DNA of 64,000 nucleotides from Ancylobacter gelatini (GTDB lineage: Bacteria > Pseudomonadota > Alphaproteobacteria > Rhizobiales > Xanthobacteraceae). The position numbers were made by a program, and so were the translations under genes. The stretch lies in assembly GCF_022601675.1 (NCBI RefSeq), contig NZ_JAKVIL010000007.1:161400-225399 (forward strand). Reading direction: 5' to 3'. Below, piece by piece: positions 27,956 through 37,057 of this stretch (within the stretch, counting starts at the first letter, position 1; each line of letters begins with the position of its first letter). Below the pieces are notes generated by a model, which saw only the letters and a program-made list of their open reading frames with translations, was not told where the DNA came from and did no database searches.

Positions 27956-28652
27956 GGTCCCACTCCAGATTCCAGGCATGGCCGTGGAGGCCGCCACGAT
28001 GGCGCAGCAGCGTGACGGCGAAGGCGGGGGCGCCCGGTGCGTCCGCCGCCAGCGGGGTGGAGAGGATCGGGCGCACCAGCCAGCGGGTGACGGCGACACT
28101 GGCCGAGGGTTTTTCCGCCATGCGCAGCAGGAAAAAGGTGACGCCGGAAACCCCCGCCCGAAGCGCCAGCCGCCGTGTGGCGGTGAGGTCCAGCATCTTC
28201 GGCTCGCCCCATGGCTCCAGCAGCACCGCCTCGATTGCTGAACAGCGCGCCGCGTCGCCGGCCGCGCGCAGCGCCTGTTCCGGGTCACGCGCCCGCACCA
28301 GGATGAGCCGAGACGGATCGAGGCCGAAGCCTCTCAGCCCGTGCGCGTCGAGCCGTCCGGCCTCCGAATCGAGAAAATCCTGCCGGACCCAGACGATGGG
28401 ACGGTTTTGAGGCCGGGCCTCGTCCTGCGCAGCCCGCAGTGCCAAGGCCAACGCAAAGCCGGAGGCCGCCGGCATGTCGGCGCCCTCAGCGGCATAGATC
28501 TCATGCAGGGCGCCCCGCGCCAGCGTGTTTGCCAGCACGCCGTCGGGCCCCGCAGCGCCCAGGCTGAAGGCGGATGAAGCGCCGGGCAGACGCTCCGCCT
28601 CCAGCCCGGCGAGCATCTGCCGCAGCGCGGAAACGTCGTGTGTCGCGCGCAT
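27819..28652 (-). CDS. imuA: ImuA, RecA/SulA-like mutasome protein
   Basis: 277 residues from the ATG at 28652 (MRATHDVSALRQMLAGLE), preferred because a start at 28688 would put the SOS box inside the gene. It is a RecA-like fold without a clear Walker A (ALHEIYAAEGADMPAASGFALALA, VWVRQDF, LILVRARDPEQALRA). ImuA inhibits or modulates RecA and is needed for the DnaE2 mutasome. Its C-terminal 45 residues are encoded over the imuB start. Confidence 0.9.
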   Translation of the reverse strand: MRATHDVSALRQMLAGLEAERLPGASSAFSLGAAGPDGVLANTLARGALHEIYAAEGADMPAASGFALALALRAAQDEARPQNRPIVWVRQDFLDSEAGRLDAHGLRGFGLDPSRLILVRARDPEQALRAAGDAARCSAIEAVLLEPWGEPKMLDLTATRRLALRAGVSGVTFFLLRMAEKPSASVAVTRWLVRPILSTPLAADAPGAPAFAVTLLRHRGGLHGHAWNLEWDHESCSFRDIAPLSRAVVPVPAGKPARQDAAAQEATGDVRPFRRTG

Positions 28653-28656
28653 ATAT

Positions 28657-28671
28657 GTTCCTGTTTTGTTC
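28657..28671. promoter_or_regulatory. Alphaproteobacterial LexA (SOS) box for imuA-imuB-dnaE2
   Basis: GTTC-CTGTTTT-GTTC exactly fits the alphaproteobacterial LexA site GTTC-N7-GTTC. It ends only 4 bp before the imuA ATG (on the minus strand), so LexA would cover the ribosome-site region and transcription start and not a distant -35. Confidence 0.85.
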
Positions 28672-28894
28672 GATTTAAAACGACTCAATCCGGAACGAGA
28701 GTCAAGCGCGTGATCCAGTGGCAGGAGCGCCGGCGACGGCGTGGTATGCGGGCCGTGATCACGGGAAGGGCGGGGCGCTTAACCGCACGCGACGTCGCCG
28801 CTAAAGACCATCCTTAGCGATAGCCGCCAACATATCGTAGTGTTACGTCGAGCGGTGGCGTCCATAGTGGAAGGCCTGCAGGAGGTTCGGCGAA

Positions 28895-29377
28895 TTGAGT
28901 GTGGCGTTTGTAAAAGAGGAAAGTGCCGAGGCCGCATCGGAAACCATTCTGCCGGCGCGCCCGATCTCCGATCGGATAAATTTTGTCACGGAACTCGGTC
29001 TTCAGATGCTGCAGGAAAAATTGGCGGACGCTCAGCGCGCGCTCGAGGCCGCTAATTTGCTTGAAGACGTGAACGAGAGGAGACGGCAATCGGCGGTCCC
29101 CCTCCGCGATATCCGTTACTATGCCCAGCGCGTAGAGACCGCGCGGGTTTCATTGCCGCCCTCTTCACATGACGTCGTCGCGTTCGGCCACACGGTTCGC
29201 TTCGAGCGTGATGATGGCCGCGTGCAAACCTACCGTATCGTCGGCGAGGATGAAGCCGACCCATCGCGATCCACTATTTCGCACGGCTCCCCCGTTGCGG
29301 TGGCGCTCATGGGGAAGGCGGTTGGGGATATTGTCCAGATAGGGTCAAAGAGTCTGGAGATTCTGTCGATCTCCTGA
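28895..29377 (+). CDS. GreA/GreB-family transcription elongation factor-like protein
   Basis: 160 residues from a TTG start with GGAGG nine bases upstream; the in-frame GTG two codons later is too far from it. An N-terminal extension (1-28), a coiled-coil part (about 30-85) with acidic residues near its tip (LLEDVNERR), and a C-terminal GreA/GreB FKBP-like domain (about 95-160) with the signature SHGSPVAVALMGKAVGD. It probably binds the secondary channel of RNA polymerase; whether it stimulates cleavage like GreA or only competes cannot be told. Solitary gene. Confidence 0.82.
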   Translation: MSVAFVKEESAEAASETILPARPISDRINFVTELGLQMLQEKLADAQRALEAANLLEDVNERRRQSAVPLRDIRYYAQRVETARVSLPPSSHDVVAFGHTVRFERDDGRVQTYRIVGEDEADPSRSTISHGSPVAVALMGKAVGDIVQIGSKSLEILSIS

Positions 29378-29462
29378 TCGCGCCGCCCTCCGCGAGCTTC
29401 CCGTAAAAATGGCAGGGCCCACGTGAACACCTTCTCTAGGTGTCCACGAAACCGGCAGCAGG

Positions 29463-29475
29463 CCAATATTACCCA
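29463..29475 (-). promoter_or_regulatory. Candidate activator-binding site upstream of the sigma-54 regulator gene
   Basis: Read on the minus strand this is TGGGTAATATTGG. It differs at one position from TGGGTAAAATTGG in the inverted repeat upstream of livH (32097-32109). It lies about 58 bp before the start of the regulator gene, as expected for autoregulation. Confidence 0.5.
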
Positions 29476-29532
29476 TTGTTGGCAGATGCGGTTTAAGCTC
29501 TGGACTGGCTCCCTATTTCAAGAGTTTCCATC

Positions 29533-31389
29533 GTGCGATCGCCCTCATCCAGTGTACGGCCCTCCACGGCATACGGTGCCGCCGACTGGCTTAAGGGGAA
29601 TGACGGCAAATCCGATGGCAAGCCCTTCCTCATCGGCGCTGCCATCGGCACCGGCATGATCGCCAAAGCGGCCGAGCGCGGGGGCGCCGATTTCCTGCTT
29701 GCTCTTAATGCCGGCCGGGTGCGGGTGATGGGCGCTCCCTCGATCGCCTGCATGCTGCCGATCCACAACGCGAACGACATGGTGACGGCGTTCGCCTCTG
29801 CCGAGATCCTCGGCAAGGTGTCCGTGCCGGTGGTGTTCGGCGCCTCGGCATTCGACCCGAGGGCCGATCTTGCCGAACTGGTCGGACGGGTGACGGCGGA
29901 TGGCTTTGCCGGCATGGCCAATTTCCCGACCTCCATCCATCTCGATCCGCTGCTGCAGGCTGGGCTGGCCCGGCTCGGCCTCGGGTTCGAGCGCGAAGTG
30001 GACATGCTGAGGCTGGCCAAGCAGGCCGGGCTGATGGCGATCGGCTATGTCCGCACCGCCGAGCAGGCCGAGTTGATGGCCGACGCCGGGGTCGACGTGA
30101 TCTGCCTCAATTTCGGCTGGAACATCGGCGGCCGCGAGAGCCTGCCGAGCACGGTCAGCCTCGACGAGGCGGCGGCCGACGCCTCGGAGATCTTCGAGCG
30201 TGTGCGGCGGCGGCGGCCCCACATATTCTGCGTCGTCGAGGGCGGGCCGATCGACACGCCGGAAAACGCCGCCACCGTCTGCCAGGCCGGGCAGGCGGAC
30301 GGCTATATCGGCGGCTCGACCATCGACCGCCTTCCGCTGGAAGCGGCGGTCTCCGACGCCACCTCCGAATACAAGTCGGTCAACGTGCTCAGCCGCCGGC
30401 TGGAAGCGATCCAGGACGCGGTACTGGGCCAGGGGCGGCGATACGGGCTGATCGGCCGCTCACCGCCGCTGCGCGAGGTGGTGCAACTGATCGACCGCGT
30501 CGCGGCCACCGACATGACGATCCTCGTCCAGGGCCCGAACGGGGTCGGCAAGGAGCTGGTCGCGCAGGCGCTGCATGCCGGGAGCCGGCGGGCGGGGCGC
30601 GCCATGGTCGCGGTCAATTGCGCCGCGCTGCCGCGCGACCTCCTGGAAAGCGAATTGTTCGGCTATGAGAAGGGCGCCTTCACCGGCGCGGCCAGGACAC
30701 GCATCGGCCGCTTCGAGGAGGCCGACGGCTCGACGCTGTTCCTCGACGAGATCGGCGATCTCGAACCGCAATTGCAGGCCAAGCTGCTGCGCGTGCTGGA
30801 GGCCGGCATGGTGGACCGGCTGGGCTCCAACCAGTCGCGGCGGATCAATGTGCGCATCATCTGCGCCACCAATCGCGACCTGACCCAGATGGTGGCGAAG
30901 GGCGCCTTCCGCGAGGACCTCTATTACCGGCTGAACAAGATGGAGATCCGCGTGCCCTCGCTGGCCGAGCGCATCGAGGATATTCCGTTGCTGGTCGAGC
31001 ATTTCCTGCAGTCAACGGTGCCGGCGGTGAACGAGAACGTCCATTCGGTGGACGGACCGGCGCTGCGGGCGCTGATGGCGCATGCCTGGCCGGGCAACAT
31101 CCGTGAGCTGAAGAACGTGCTGGAGCGCGCCGCCATCCTGTGCGACGGCAACCGGATCGGGCTCGCGCAGCTTCCCCGCTTCGCCGAGACGTCGCGGCCC
31201 GCAGAGCCGAGAGAACAGGTCGCCGGCGCACCGCCGCCGTCCCCCGCCGACAGCGGCGCACAAACAGAGCGCGAGTGGATACTTGATGCGCTGCGACGCC
31301 ACCGTTTCCGGCGGGGTGCCGCGGCGGAGGAACTCGGCCTCGCCCGCAAGACGCTCTACAACAAGATGCGGCTATACGGGCTGGGGTGA
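29533..31389 (+). CDS. Sigma-54-dependent activator with a PEP-hydrolase-family (TIM-barrel) sensor domain
   Basis: 618 residues. Residues about 30-285 are a complete TIM-barrel domain of the PEP-hydrolase family (GFAGMANFPT, CLNFGWNIGG, VVEGGPIDTPENA, GYIGGSTIDRLPLE), homologous to the enzyme-like proteins at 31372-32076 and 38273-39103. About 303-545 is an AAA+ sigma-54 interaction domain: Walker A GPNGVGKE (334-341), GAFTGA (381-386), Walker B LFLDEIGD. A Fis-type HTH closes the protein (RGAAAEELGLARKTLYNKMRL). The barrel presumably senses the pathway metabolite. Start GTG at 29533; no strong ribosome site. Confidence 0.88.
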   Translation: MRSPSSSVRPSTAYGAADWLKGNDGKSDGKPFLIGAAIGTGMIAKAAERGGADFLLALNAGRVRVMGAPSIACMLPIHNANDMVTAFASAEILGKVSVPVVFGASAFDPRADLAELVGRVTADGFAGMANFPTSIHLDPLLQAGLARLGLGFEREVDMLRLAKQAGLMAIGYVRTAEQAELMADAGVDVICLNFGWNIGGRESLPSTVSLDEAAADASEIFERVRRRRPHIFCVVEGGPIDTPENAATVCQAGQADGYIGGSTIDRLPLEAAVSDATSEYKSVNVLSRRLEAIQDAVLGQGRRYGLIGRSPPLREVVQLIDRVAATDMTILVQGPNGVGKELVAQALHAGSRRAGRAMVAVNCAALPRDLLESELFGYEKGAFTGAARTRIGRFEEADGSTLFLDEIGDLEPQLQAKLLRVLEAGMVDRLGSNQSRRINVRIICATNRDLTQMVAKGAFREDLYYRLNKMEIRVPSLAERIEDIPLLVEHFLQSTVPAVNENVHSVDGPALRALMAHAWPGNIRELKNVLERAAILCDGNRIGLAQLPRFAETSRPAEPREQVAGAPPPSPADSGAQTEREWILDALRRHRFRRGAAAEELGLARKTLYNKMRLYGLG

Positions 31390-32076
31390 GGCGGCCTCGA
31401 CCCCGACCCGCGGCGCGGACACCGCCCAGTCCAGCACATCCTCGACGAGATCGCCGGCCGGTGCCAGCCGCCCGCCGAAGCCGGGATGCCGGTACAGGGC
31501 GACGCGCGGGCGTTGCGGCATGGACCGGATCCGTCCGATCGAGGCGACGACGCCCTCGACCAGCCGCAGGTCGAGCGCGGCTTCCCCGGTCGGCGTGCCG
31601 GGATGAAACAGAAGCGTCGCAACCCCCGCCTCCACCGCGCGCGCCGCCTGATCGTAGGAGGCGACCGTCGCCATGACCTCCAGCCCCGACTGCCGGGCCT
31701 CGCCCAGCGCCGCCAGTTCGGCGCCGGGATCGATGCCGGCGGCGGTGAGCGCCTGCCGGTAGACGCCGGGCGGAACGAGGCTGGTGGTCGGCAGGTTCAC
31801 GACTCCGCTCACACCCCGGGCGCGCAGCCGCTCGAACAACCGGCGCCCGCTCAGGAACGGGTCGCACAGAAAGACGGCGGCGACCAGCTTTCGCGGCGGA
31901 GCGAGGCCCGCCACGGGAAGCGCCGCGAGGAGCGTCTCGTTCACCGAGCCGATCGGCATCATGCCGACGATGTCGGCCGCCTCGGGAGAGAGGCCGGCCA
32001 GATAGGGCGCGAGCACGACGAATTCCGCCGCCGCGGCGGACGGGGAGGCCGGATTGTCGACGATGACTCCTTGCAT
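31372..32076 (-). CDS. PEP-hydrolase-family TIM-barrel protein, divergent paralogue
   Basis: 234 residues from the ATG at 32076, chosen for AGGAGG five bases upstream (a TTG at 32094 lacks this). It has the family landmarks GVSGVVNLPTT, then LGEARQSGLEVMATVASYDQAARAVEAGVATLLFHPG, but it is shorter and more diverged than the 38273-39103 protein. It is transcribed away from the liv operon and its last 18 bases overlap the end of the sigma-54 regulator gene tail to tail. Function unknown; probably part of the same pathway. Confidence 0.75.
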   Translation of the reverse strand: MQGVIVDNPASPSAAAAEFVVLAPYLAGLSPEAADIVGMMPIGSVNETLLAALPVAGLAPPRKLVAAVFLCDPFLSGRRLFERLRARGVSGVVNLPTTSLVPPGVYRQALTAAGIDPGAELAALGEARQSGLEVMATVASYDQAARAVEAGVATLLFHPGTPTGEAALDLRLVEGVVASIGRIRSMPQRPRVALYRHPGFGGRLAPAGDLVEDVLDWAVSAPRVGVEAASPQPV

Positions 32077-32096
32077 GTCCGCCTCCTGGGTCAATT

Positions 32097-32131
32097 TGGG
32101 TAAAATTGGGATATATTTTCCATTTTACCCA
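32097..32131. promoter_or_regulatory. Inverted repeat, candidate upstream activating sequence
   Basis: TGGGTAAAAT (32097-32106) and ATTTTACCCA (32122-32131) form a perfect 10-bp inverted repeat with a 15-bp spacer. A further CCC-ended half follows at once (ATTTATACCC). It is centred about 80 bp upstream of the -24 element of the liv promoter and just before the divergent TIM-barrel gene, a normal place for a bacterial enhancer. Confidence 0.7.
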
Positions 32132-32193
32132 TTTATACCCGCCGCGCACGCCCTGAATCGCCCGAAACGGCAGCAATTGCCTTTCTTCTGCGC

Positions 32194-32209
32194 TGGCACG
32201 GCTCTTGCG
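32194..32209 (+). promoter_or_regulatory. Sigma-54 (-24/-12) promoter of the liv/Tm-1-like operon
   Basis: TGGCACGGCTCTTGCG: the -24 block TGGCACG, then a purine, three bases and TTGC give correct GG-to-GC spacing; only the final W of the consensus (TTGCW) is not met. Transcription would start near 32219, about 95 bp before livH. The sigma-54 activator is encoded next door. Confidence 0.85.
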
Positions 32210-32314
32210 ATCCTGAAGGCCAAGCGAGCGTCCGGTTCAAGGGCGCGGCACATCAGGGAGTAAGCCCATGGATCGCGGGACGCGCGCAGCGCCCGGCCGA
32301 CCCTCCGTGTCCGG

Positions 32315-33214
32315 ATGGACGCGCGGATGATCGACCTTCTGGCCGGTTTCAACGGACGGCTTTTCCTTACCGTCACCCTGAACGGGCTGACGCTGGCCGC
32401 GCTGTATTTCATCGTCGCCAGCGGCTTCAGCCTGATCTTCGGCCTGATGCGCGTGGTGAACATGGCGCATGGCTCGCTGTACCTGCTCGGCGGCTATGTC
32501 GGCTACGAGGTGTCGGTGCTCTCCGGCTCCTGGCTGCTGGCGCTGGTCGCCGGTGCCGGGGCGGCGGCGCTGGCCGGCGCGCTGCTGCAGAAGGGCATCT
32601 TCGGCTGGATGCAGGGGCAGGACCTGCGCCAGACGCTGGCGGCGATCGGCGTCTCCATCGTGCTCGCCGACCTGATGCTGGCGCAATGGGGCGGCACCGC
32701 CTACCAGCTCGACCTGCCCGCGATCTTCCGCAGCTTCGTGCCGCTGCCGGTGGTCAATCGCTACCCGATGCCGCGCCTGATGCTGATCGGCCTCGCGGTG
32801 CTGATCGGCATCGGCCTGTGGGCGATGCTCAACCGCACGCGGCTTGGCCTGCTGATACGCGCCGGCGTCGACGACCGGCGCATGCTGGAGGCGCTCGGCG
32901 TCGACGTGCCCAAGGTGTTCCTCGGCGTGTTCGCCATCGGTGCGGGCCTCGCGGGGCTCGCCGGAGTGATCGGCGGCTCGGTACTGTCGATCTCTCCGGG
33001 CGAGGATGCGCGCTACCTGCTCTCCTCGCTCATCGTGGTGATCGTCGGCGGCATGGGCTCGCTCTCCGGCGCCGCCATCGGCGCGCTCTTGGTGGCGCTG
33101 GCCGAGACCTACGGGCTCGCCTACACGCCGACCTACGGCGTGGTCTACACCTTCGTCATCATGGTCGCCGTGCTCGCGGTGCGGCCGCAGGGCCTGATGG
33201 GGAGGCCGGCATGA
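32315..33214 (+). CDS. livH: Branched-chain amino acid-type ABC permease LivH
   Basis: 299 residues, about eight TM helices, with the LivH landmarks GLTLAALYFIVASGFSLIFGLMRVVNMAHGSLYLLGGY (N-terminal) and the cytoplasmic loop with RAGVDDRRMLEALGVDV. First gene downstream of the sigma-54 promoter. An in-frame ATG at 32327 is an alternative start; neither has a clear ribosome site. It overlaps livM by ATGA. The actual ligand is probably not an amino acid, given the rest of the operon. Confidence 0.9.
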   Translation: MDARMIDLLAGFNGRLFLTVTLNGLTLAALYFIVASGFSLIFGLMRVVNMAHGSLYLLGGYVGYEVSVLSGSWLLALVAGAGAAALAGALLQKGIFGWMQGQDLRQTLAAIGVSIVLADLMLAQWGGTAYQLDLPAIFRSFVPLPVVNRYPMPRLMLIGLAVLIGIGLWAMLNRTRLGLLIRAGVDDRRMLEALGVDVPKVFLGVFAIGAGLAGLAGVIGGSVLSISPGEDARYLLSSLIVVIVGGMGSLSGAAIGALLVALAETYGLAYTPTYGVVYTFVIMVAVLAVRPQGLMGRPA

Positions 33215-34233
33215 GGTCGGGCACCCTGTTCCGCGCCTTGGTCCTGCTGGCGCTCCTCGTCTTTCCGTTCGTCGCCAATGATTTTTGGGTGCAGCAGATC
33301 GGCGGCCGGACGCTGGGGCTCGGCACTGTCGCGCTCAGCCTCGTCTTCCTCGCGGCCCATGGCGGCATGCTCTCGCTGGGCCAGATGGCTCTGGCGGGGG
33401 TGGCCGGCTACGCGGTCGCCTATTTCACCGCGCCGGTCGCCGGCGTCGGCCTGCTGCTGCCGCTGCCGGCGGCGCTCGCCATCGCTCTGGGGCTGGCGAC
33501 CTTCACCGGCCTGCTGATCGGGCTGATCGCGGTGCGCACCAGCGGCATCTACACGCTGATGCTGACCCTCGCCATCGCCATGGGCTTCTACTACCTCGCC
33601 CTGCAGAACTACGCGCTGTTCAACGGCTTCACCGGCTTCACGCAGGTCGACGCGCCTGATATTGCGGGCGTTTCCTTCGCCGAACCGCGTGCCTTCTACT
33701 GGCTGTGCATCGGCGCGGCGCTGGGCTGCTACGGGCTGGTGACCTATCTCGCCACCACGCCGTTCGGCCTCGCCATGCAGGCGGCGCGCGACAATCCGCG
33801 CCGGCTGTCCGCGCTCGGCTATCACGTTGCCAGCCTGCGCGTGGCCGCCTTCGGCGTCGCCGGGCTGATCGCCGGCATAGGCGGCGTGCTCGGCCTGTGG
33901 CTGAACGGTTCGATCTCGCCCGGCTCGATCGCGCTGGTGCCGACCATCGACGTGCTGATGGCCGCCGTGCTCGGCGGGCTGGGCCACCCGGTCGGGGCCT
34001 ATGTCGGCGCGCTGCTGTTCGTCATCGTGCAGAACTTCGCCATCGATTTCATCGACCGCGAACGCTTCAACACCCTCATCGGACTGATCTTTCTCGGCGT
34101 CGTGCTGTTTTCGCCCGACGGCGTGATCGGTCTTGTCCGCCATGTGCGCGCGCTGTTCGCGCCAAGGTCCGAAAAGTCGGGACCGGCCATCGACGCGGTC
34201 GCCGGTCCCGACCCCGCCAACGATAAAACATGA
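33211..34233 (+). CDS. livM: Branched-chain amino acid-type ABC permease LivM
   Basis: 340 residues from the ATG at 33211 overlapping the livH stop. About ten TM helices; the motifs HGGMLSLGQMALAGVAGY and QAARDNPRRLSALGYHV (the loop contacting the ATPases) are typical of LivM. The C-terminus is a charged cytoplasmic tail. Confidence 0.9.
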   Translation: MRSGTLFRALVLLALLVFPFVANDFWVQQIGGRTLGLGTVALSLVFLAAHGGMLSLGQMALAGVAGYAVAYFTAPVAGVGLLLPLPAALAIALGLATFTGLLIGLIAVRTSGIYTLMLTLAIAMGFYYLALQNYALFNGFTGFTQVDAPDIAGVSFAEPRAFYWLCIGAALGCYGLVTYLATTPFGLAMQAARDNPRRLSALGYHVASLRVAAFGVAGLIAGIGGVLGLWLNGSISPGSIALVPTIDVLMAAVLGGLGHPVGAYVGALLFVIVQNFAIDFIDRERFNTLIGLIFLGVVLFSPDGVIGLVRHVRALFAPRSEKSGPAIDAVAGPDPANDKT

Positions 34234-34247
34234 AACGGAGGAACAAC

Positions 34248-35516
34248 ATGCCGACCCACTTCACCCGTCGCCTCGCCCTTTTGGGCGGCCTTGCCGGCGC
34301 GCTTACCGCCGCCGCTCTCGTGCCGACGCCCACGCTTGCGCAGGACACCATTCGCATCGGCGGCCTGACCACGCTGGAAGGCCCCTTCGCCGAGCCCGGC
34401 AAGGATTCCTTCCGCGGCATGGAACTGGCCTTCGAGGAGGTCGGCTACATGGTGGCCGGCAAGAAGATCGAGTTCATCAAGGCCTCGTCGAACGGCAACC
34501 CGGATGTCGCGCTACAGTCGGTCCGCCGGCTGGTCGAGCAGGACAAGACGCAGATCGTCGTCGGGCCGCTGTCCGGCAGCGAGGGCATCCGCTTGCGCGA
34601 CTACGCCAAGACAGCGCCGCAGGTGACCTTCTTCAACGGCTCGTCGGCGGCCATCGAGACCACGCTGGTCGACCCGGCGCCGAACTTCTACCGCTTCAAC
34701 ACCGAAGGCGCGCAGTGGACCGCCGCGCTCGGCACCTATGTGAAGAAGGAGAAGGGCTGGAACAAGGTCGTCGTCGTTTCCGAGGACTACTCTTTCCCCT
34801 ACGCCCAGATCTTCGGCTTCATGGGCACCTATTGCAGCGCCGGTGGTGAGGTTCCGAACAAGTATTTCGTGCCGCTCGGTACCAAGGACTTCTCCTCGGT
34901 CATCGCCCAATTGCCCGCCAAGGGCGAGGTCGACGGCATGTTCGTGGTGCTCGGCGGTGCCGACGCGGTGAACTTCCTCACCCAGTACGCGCAGTCGGGC
35001 GGCGAGCTGCCGATGATCGGCGGGTCCATCACCGTCGACCAGACCGTGCTTTCCGCCAAGGGGCCGGCCCGCGCCATGCTGCCGGGCGTGCTGTCCTCCG
35101 GCCCGATCTCGGACAATGACCCGAGTCCGGCCTGGAAGGCCTTCGTCGCCGCCTACAAGAAGAAGTTCCCCGACGGACTGCCCTCGCCCTCGCTGTTCGC
35201 GTTCAACTATTACGTCAGCACCAAGGCCGCGCTTCTTGGCCTCGAAAAGGTCAAGGGCGACCTGTCGGACGGCGCGGCGGCCTACCGCAAGGTGCTCGAC
35301 ACGCTGAGCTTCGAGACCCCGACCGGCCCGGTCTCGATCAACAAGAACCGGCAGGCCAGCGCGACCATCTTCATCAACGAGATCGTCGAGAAGGACGGCG
35401 TGCTCACCACCGATCCGGTGACGAGCGTGCCCAATGTGGACCAGTTCCTCGGCCTGTCCGAGGCGGCCTATGCCAAGCTGGGCAGCCCCTCGCGCGACAA
35501 CCCCTCCTGCCCGTGA
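34248..35516 (+). CDS. Periplasmic binding protein, LivK/Leu-Ile-Val type
   Basis: 422 residues from the ATG at 34248, which has GGAGG six bases upstream; an ATG at 34230 is weaker. Signal peptide (about 1-32, ending TLAQ), then a type I periplasmic binding fold (TIRIGGLTTLEGPFAEPGKDSFRGMELAFEEVGY, KIEFIKASSNGNPDVALQSVRRLVEQDKTQIVVGPLSGSEG). It captures the ligand for LivHMGF. Such proteins bind many things besides amino acids, including aromatic acids, amides and urea. The gene lies between livM and livG. Confidence 0.9.
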   Translation: MPTHFTRRLALLGGLAGALTAAALVPTPTLAQDTIRIGGLTTLEGPFAEPGKDSFRGMELAFEEVGYMVAGKKIEFIKASSNGNPDVALQSVRRLVEQDKTQIVVGPLSGSEGIRLRDYAKTAPQVTFFNGSSAAIETTLVDPAPNFYRFNTEGAQWTAALGTYVKKEKGWNKVVVVSEDYSFPYAQIFGFMGTYCSAGGEVPNKYFVPLGTKDFSSVIAQLPAKGEVDGMFVVLGGADAVNFLTQYAQSGGELPMIGGSITVDQTVLSAKGPARAMLPGVLSSGPISDNDPSPAWKAFVAAYKKKFPDGLPSPSLFAFNYYVSTKAALLGLEKVKGDLSDGAAAYRKVLDTLSFETPTGPVSINKNRQASATIFINEIVEKDGVLTTDPVTSVPNVDQFLGLSEAAYAKLGSPSRDNPSCP

Positions 35517-36287
35517 GCCCGATGCACGCAACCGCCCAAATGGCTGCGGCCACTCCCCACGCCCTCTCGATCGAGGGCGTGGGACGCCGCTTCGGCGCGC
35601 TGCACGCCGTGCGCGACGTCACCATCAAGGTGGCGGCCGGCGAGCGGCGGGCCATTCTCGGGGCGAACGGCGCCGGCAAGACCACGCTGTTCAACCTGGT
35701 GGCGGGAGATATCCCGCCCTCGCAGGGCCGGATCGTCATGTTCGGCCGCGACGTCACCGGCCTCCCGGTGGAGAAGCGGGTGCGCGACGGGCTGCGCCGC
35801 ACCTACCAGACCTCGCTGATGTTCGGCGGGCTGACGGTGCGCCAGAGCCTGTTCCTCGCGGTGCGCGGGGTGTCCGGCGGGCGCATGTCGATCGCGCGGC
35901 CGGCGAGCCGCCTCGCCGAGATGGAGGCCGGGGAAGGCCTCGCCGCGCGGCTGCGGCTCACCGAGGTGCTGGAGGCGCCGTGCAGCACCCTCTCGCATGG
36001 CGAGCGCCGGCAGCTGGAGCTCGCCATGGCGCTGGCGGGGGCGCCGCGCTTGCTGCTGCTGGACGAGCCGGCCGCCGGCCTCTCCCCGCGCGAGCGCGAA
36101 ATGCTGCTGCAATTGCTGCTGGAACTGCCGCGCTCCATCACGCTGGTGATGATCGAGCACGACATGGACATCGCCCTGCGCGCAGTCGACCAGGTGAGCG
36201 TGATGCACAATGGACGGCTCGTCGCTGAGGGCACGCCACGGGAGATCGCGGCCGATCGCACCGTGCATGACATCTACATGGGCAAAC

Positions 36288-36298
<11 letters not shown>
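35513..36298 (+). CDS. livG: ABC importer ATP-binding protein LivG-like
   Basis: 261 residues from a GTG overlapping the binding-protein stop (GTGA). Walker A GANGAGKTT (about 50-58), signature LSHGERRQLELA, Walker B LLLLDEPAAGLSP, switch His in IEHDMDIA. The LivG-type insert between Walker A and signature is present (RRTYQTSLMFGGLTVRQSL). Partner of LivF. Confidence 0.9.
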
Positions 36299-37022
<724 letters not shown>

Positions 37023-37057
37023 TGGCCGGAACAAGAGAAAGCATTCAGGAGAACGCC

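Noticed and set aside
28676..28705. A -35/-10 pair (TTGACT...TTTAAA) for imuA on the minus strand
   Set aside because: The spacing is 19-20 bp and the -10 is poor; I kept only the LexA box as supported.
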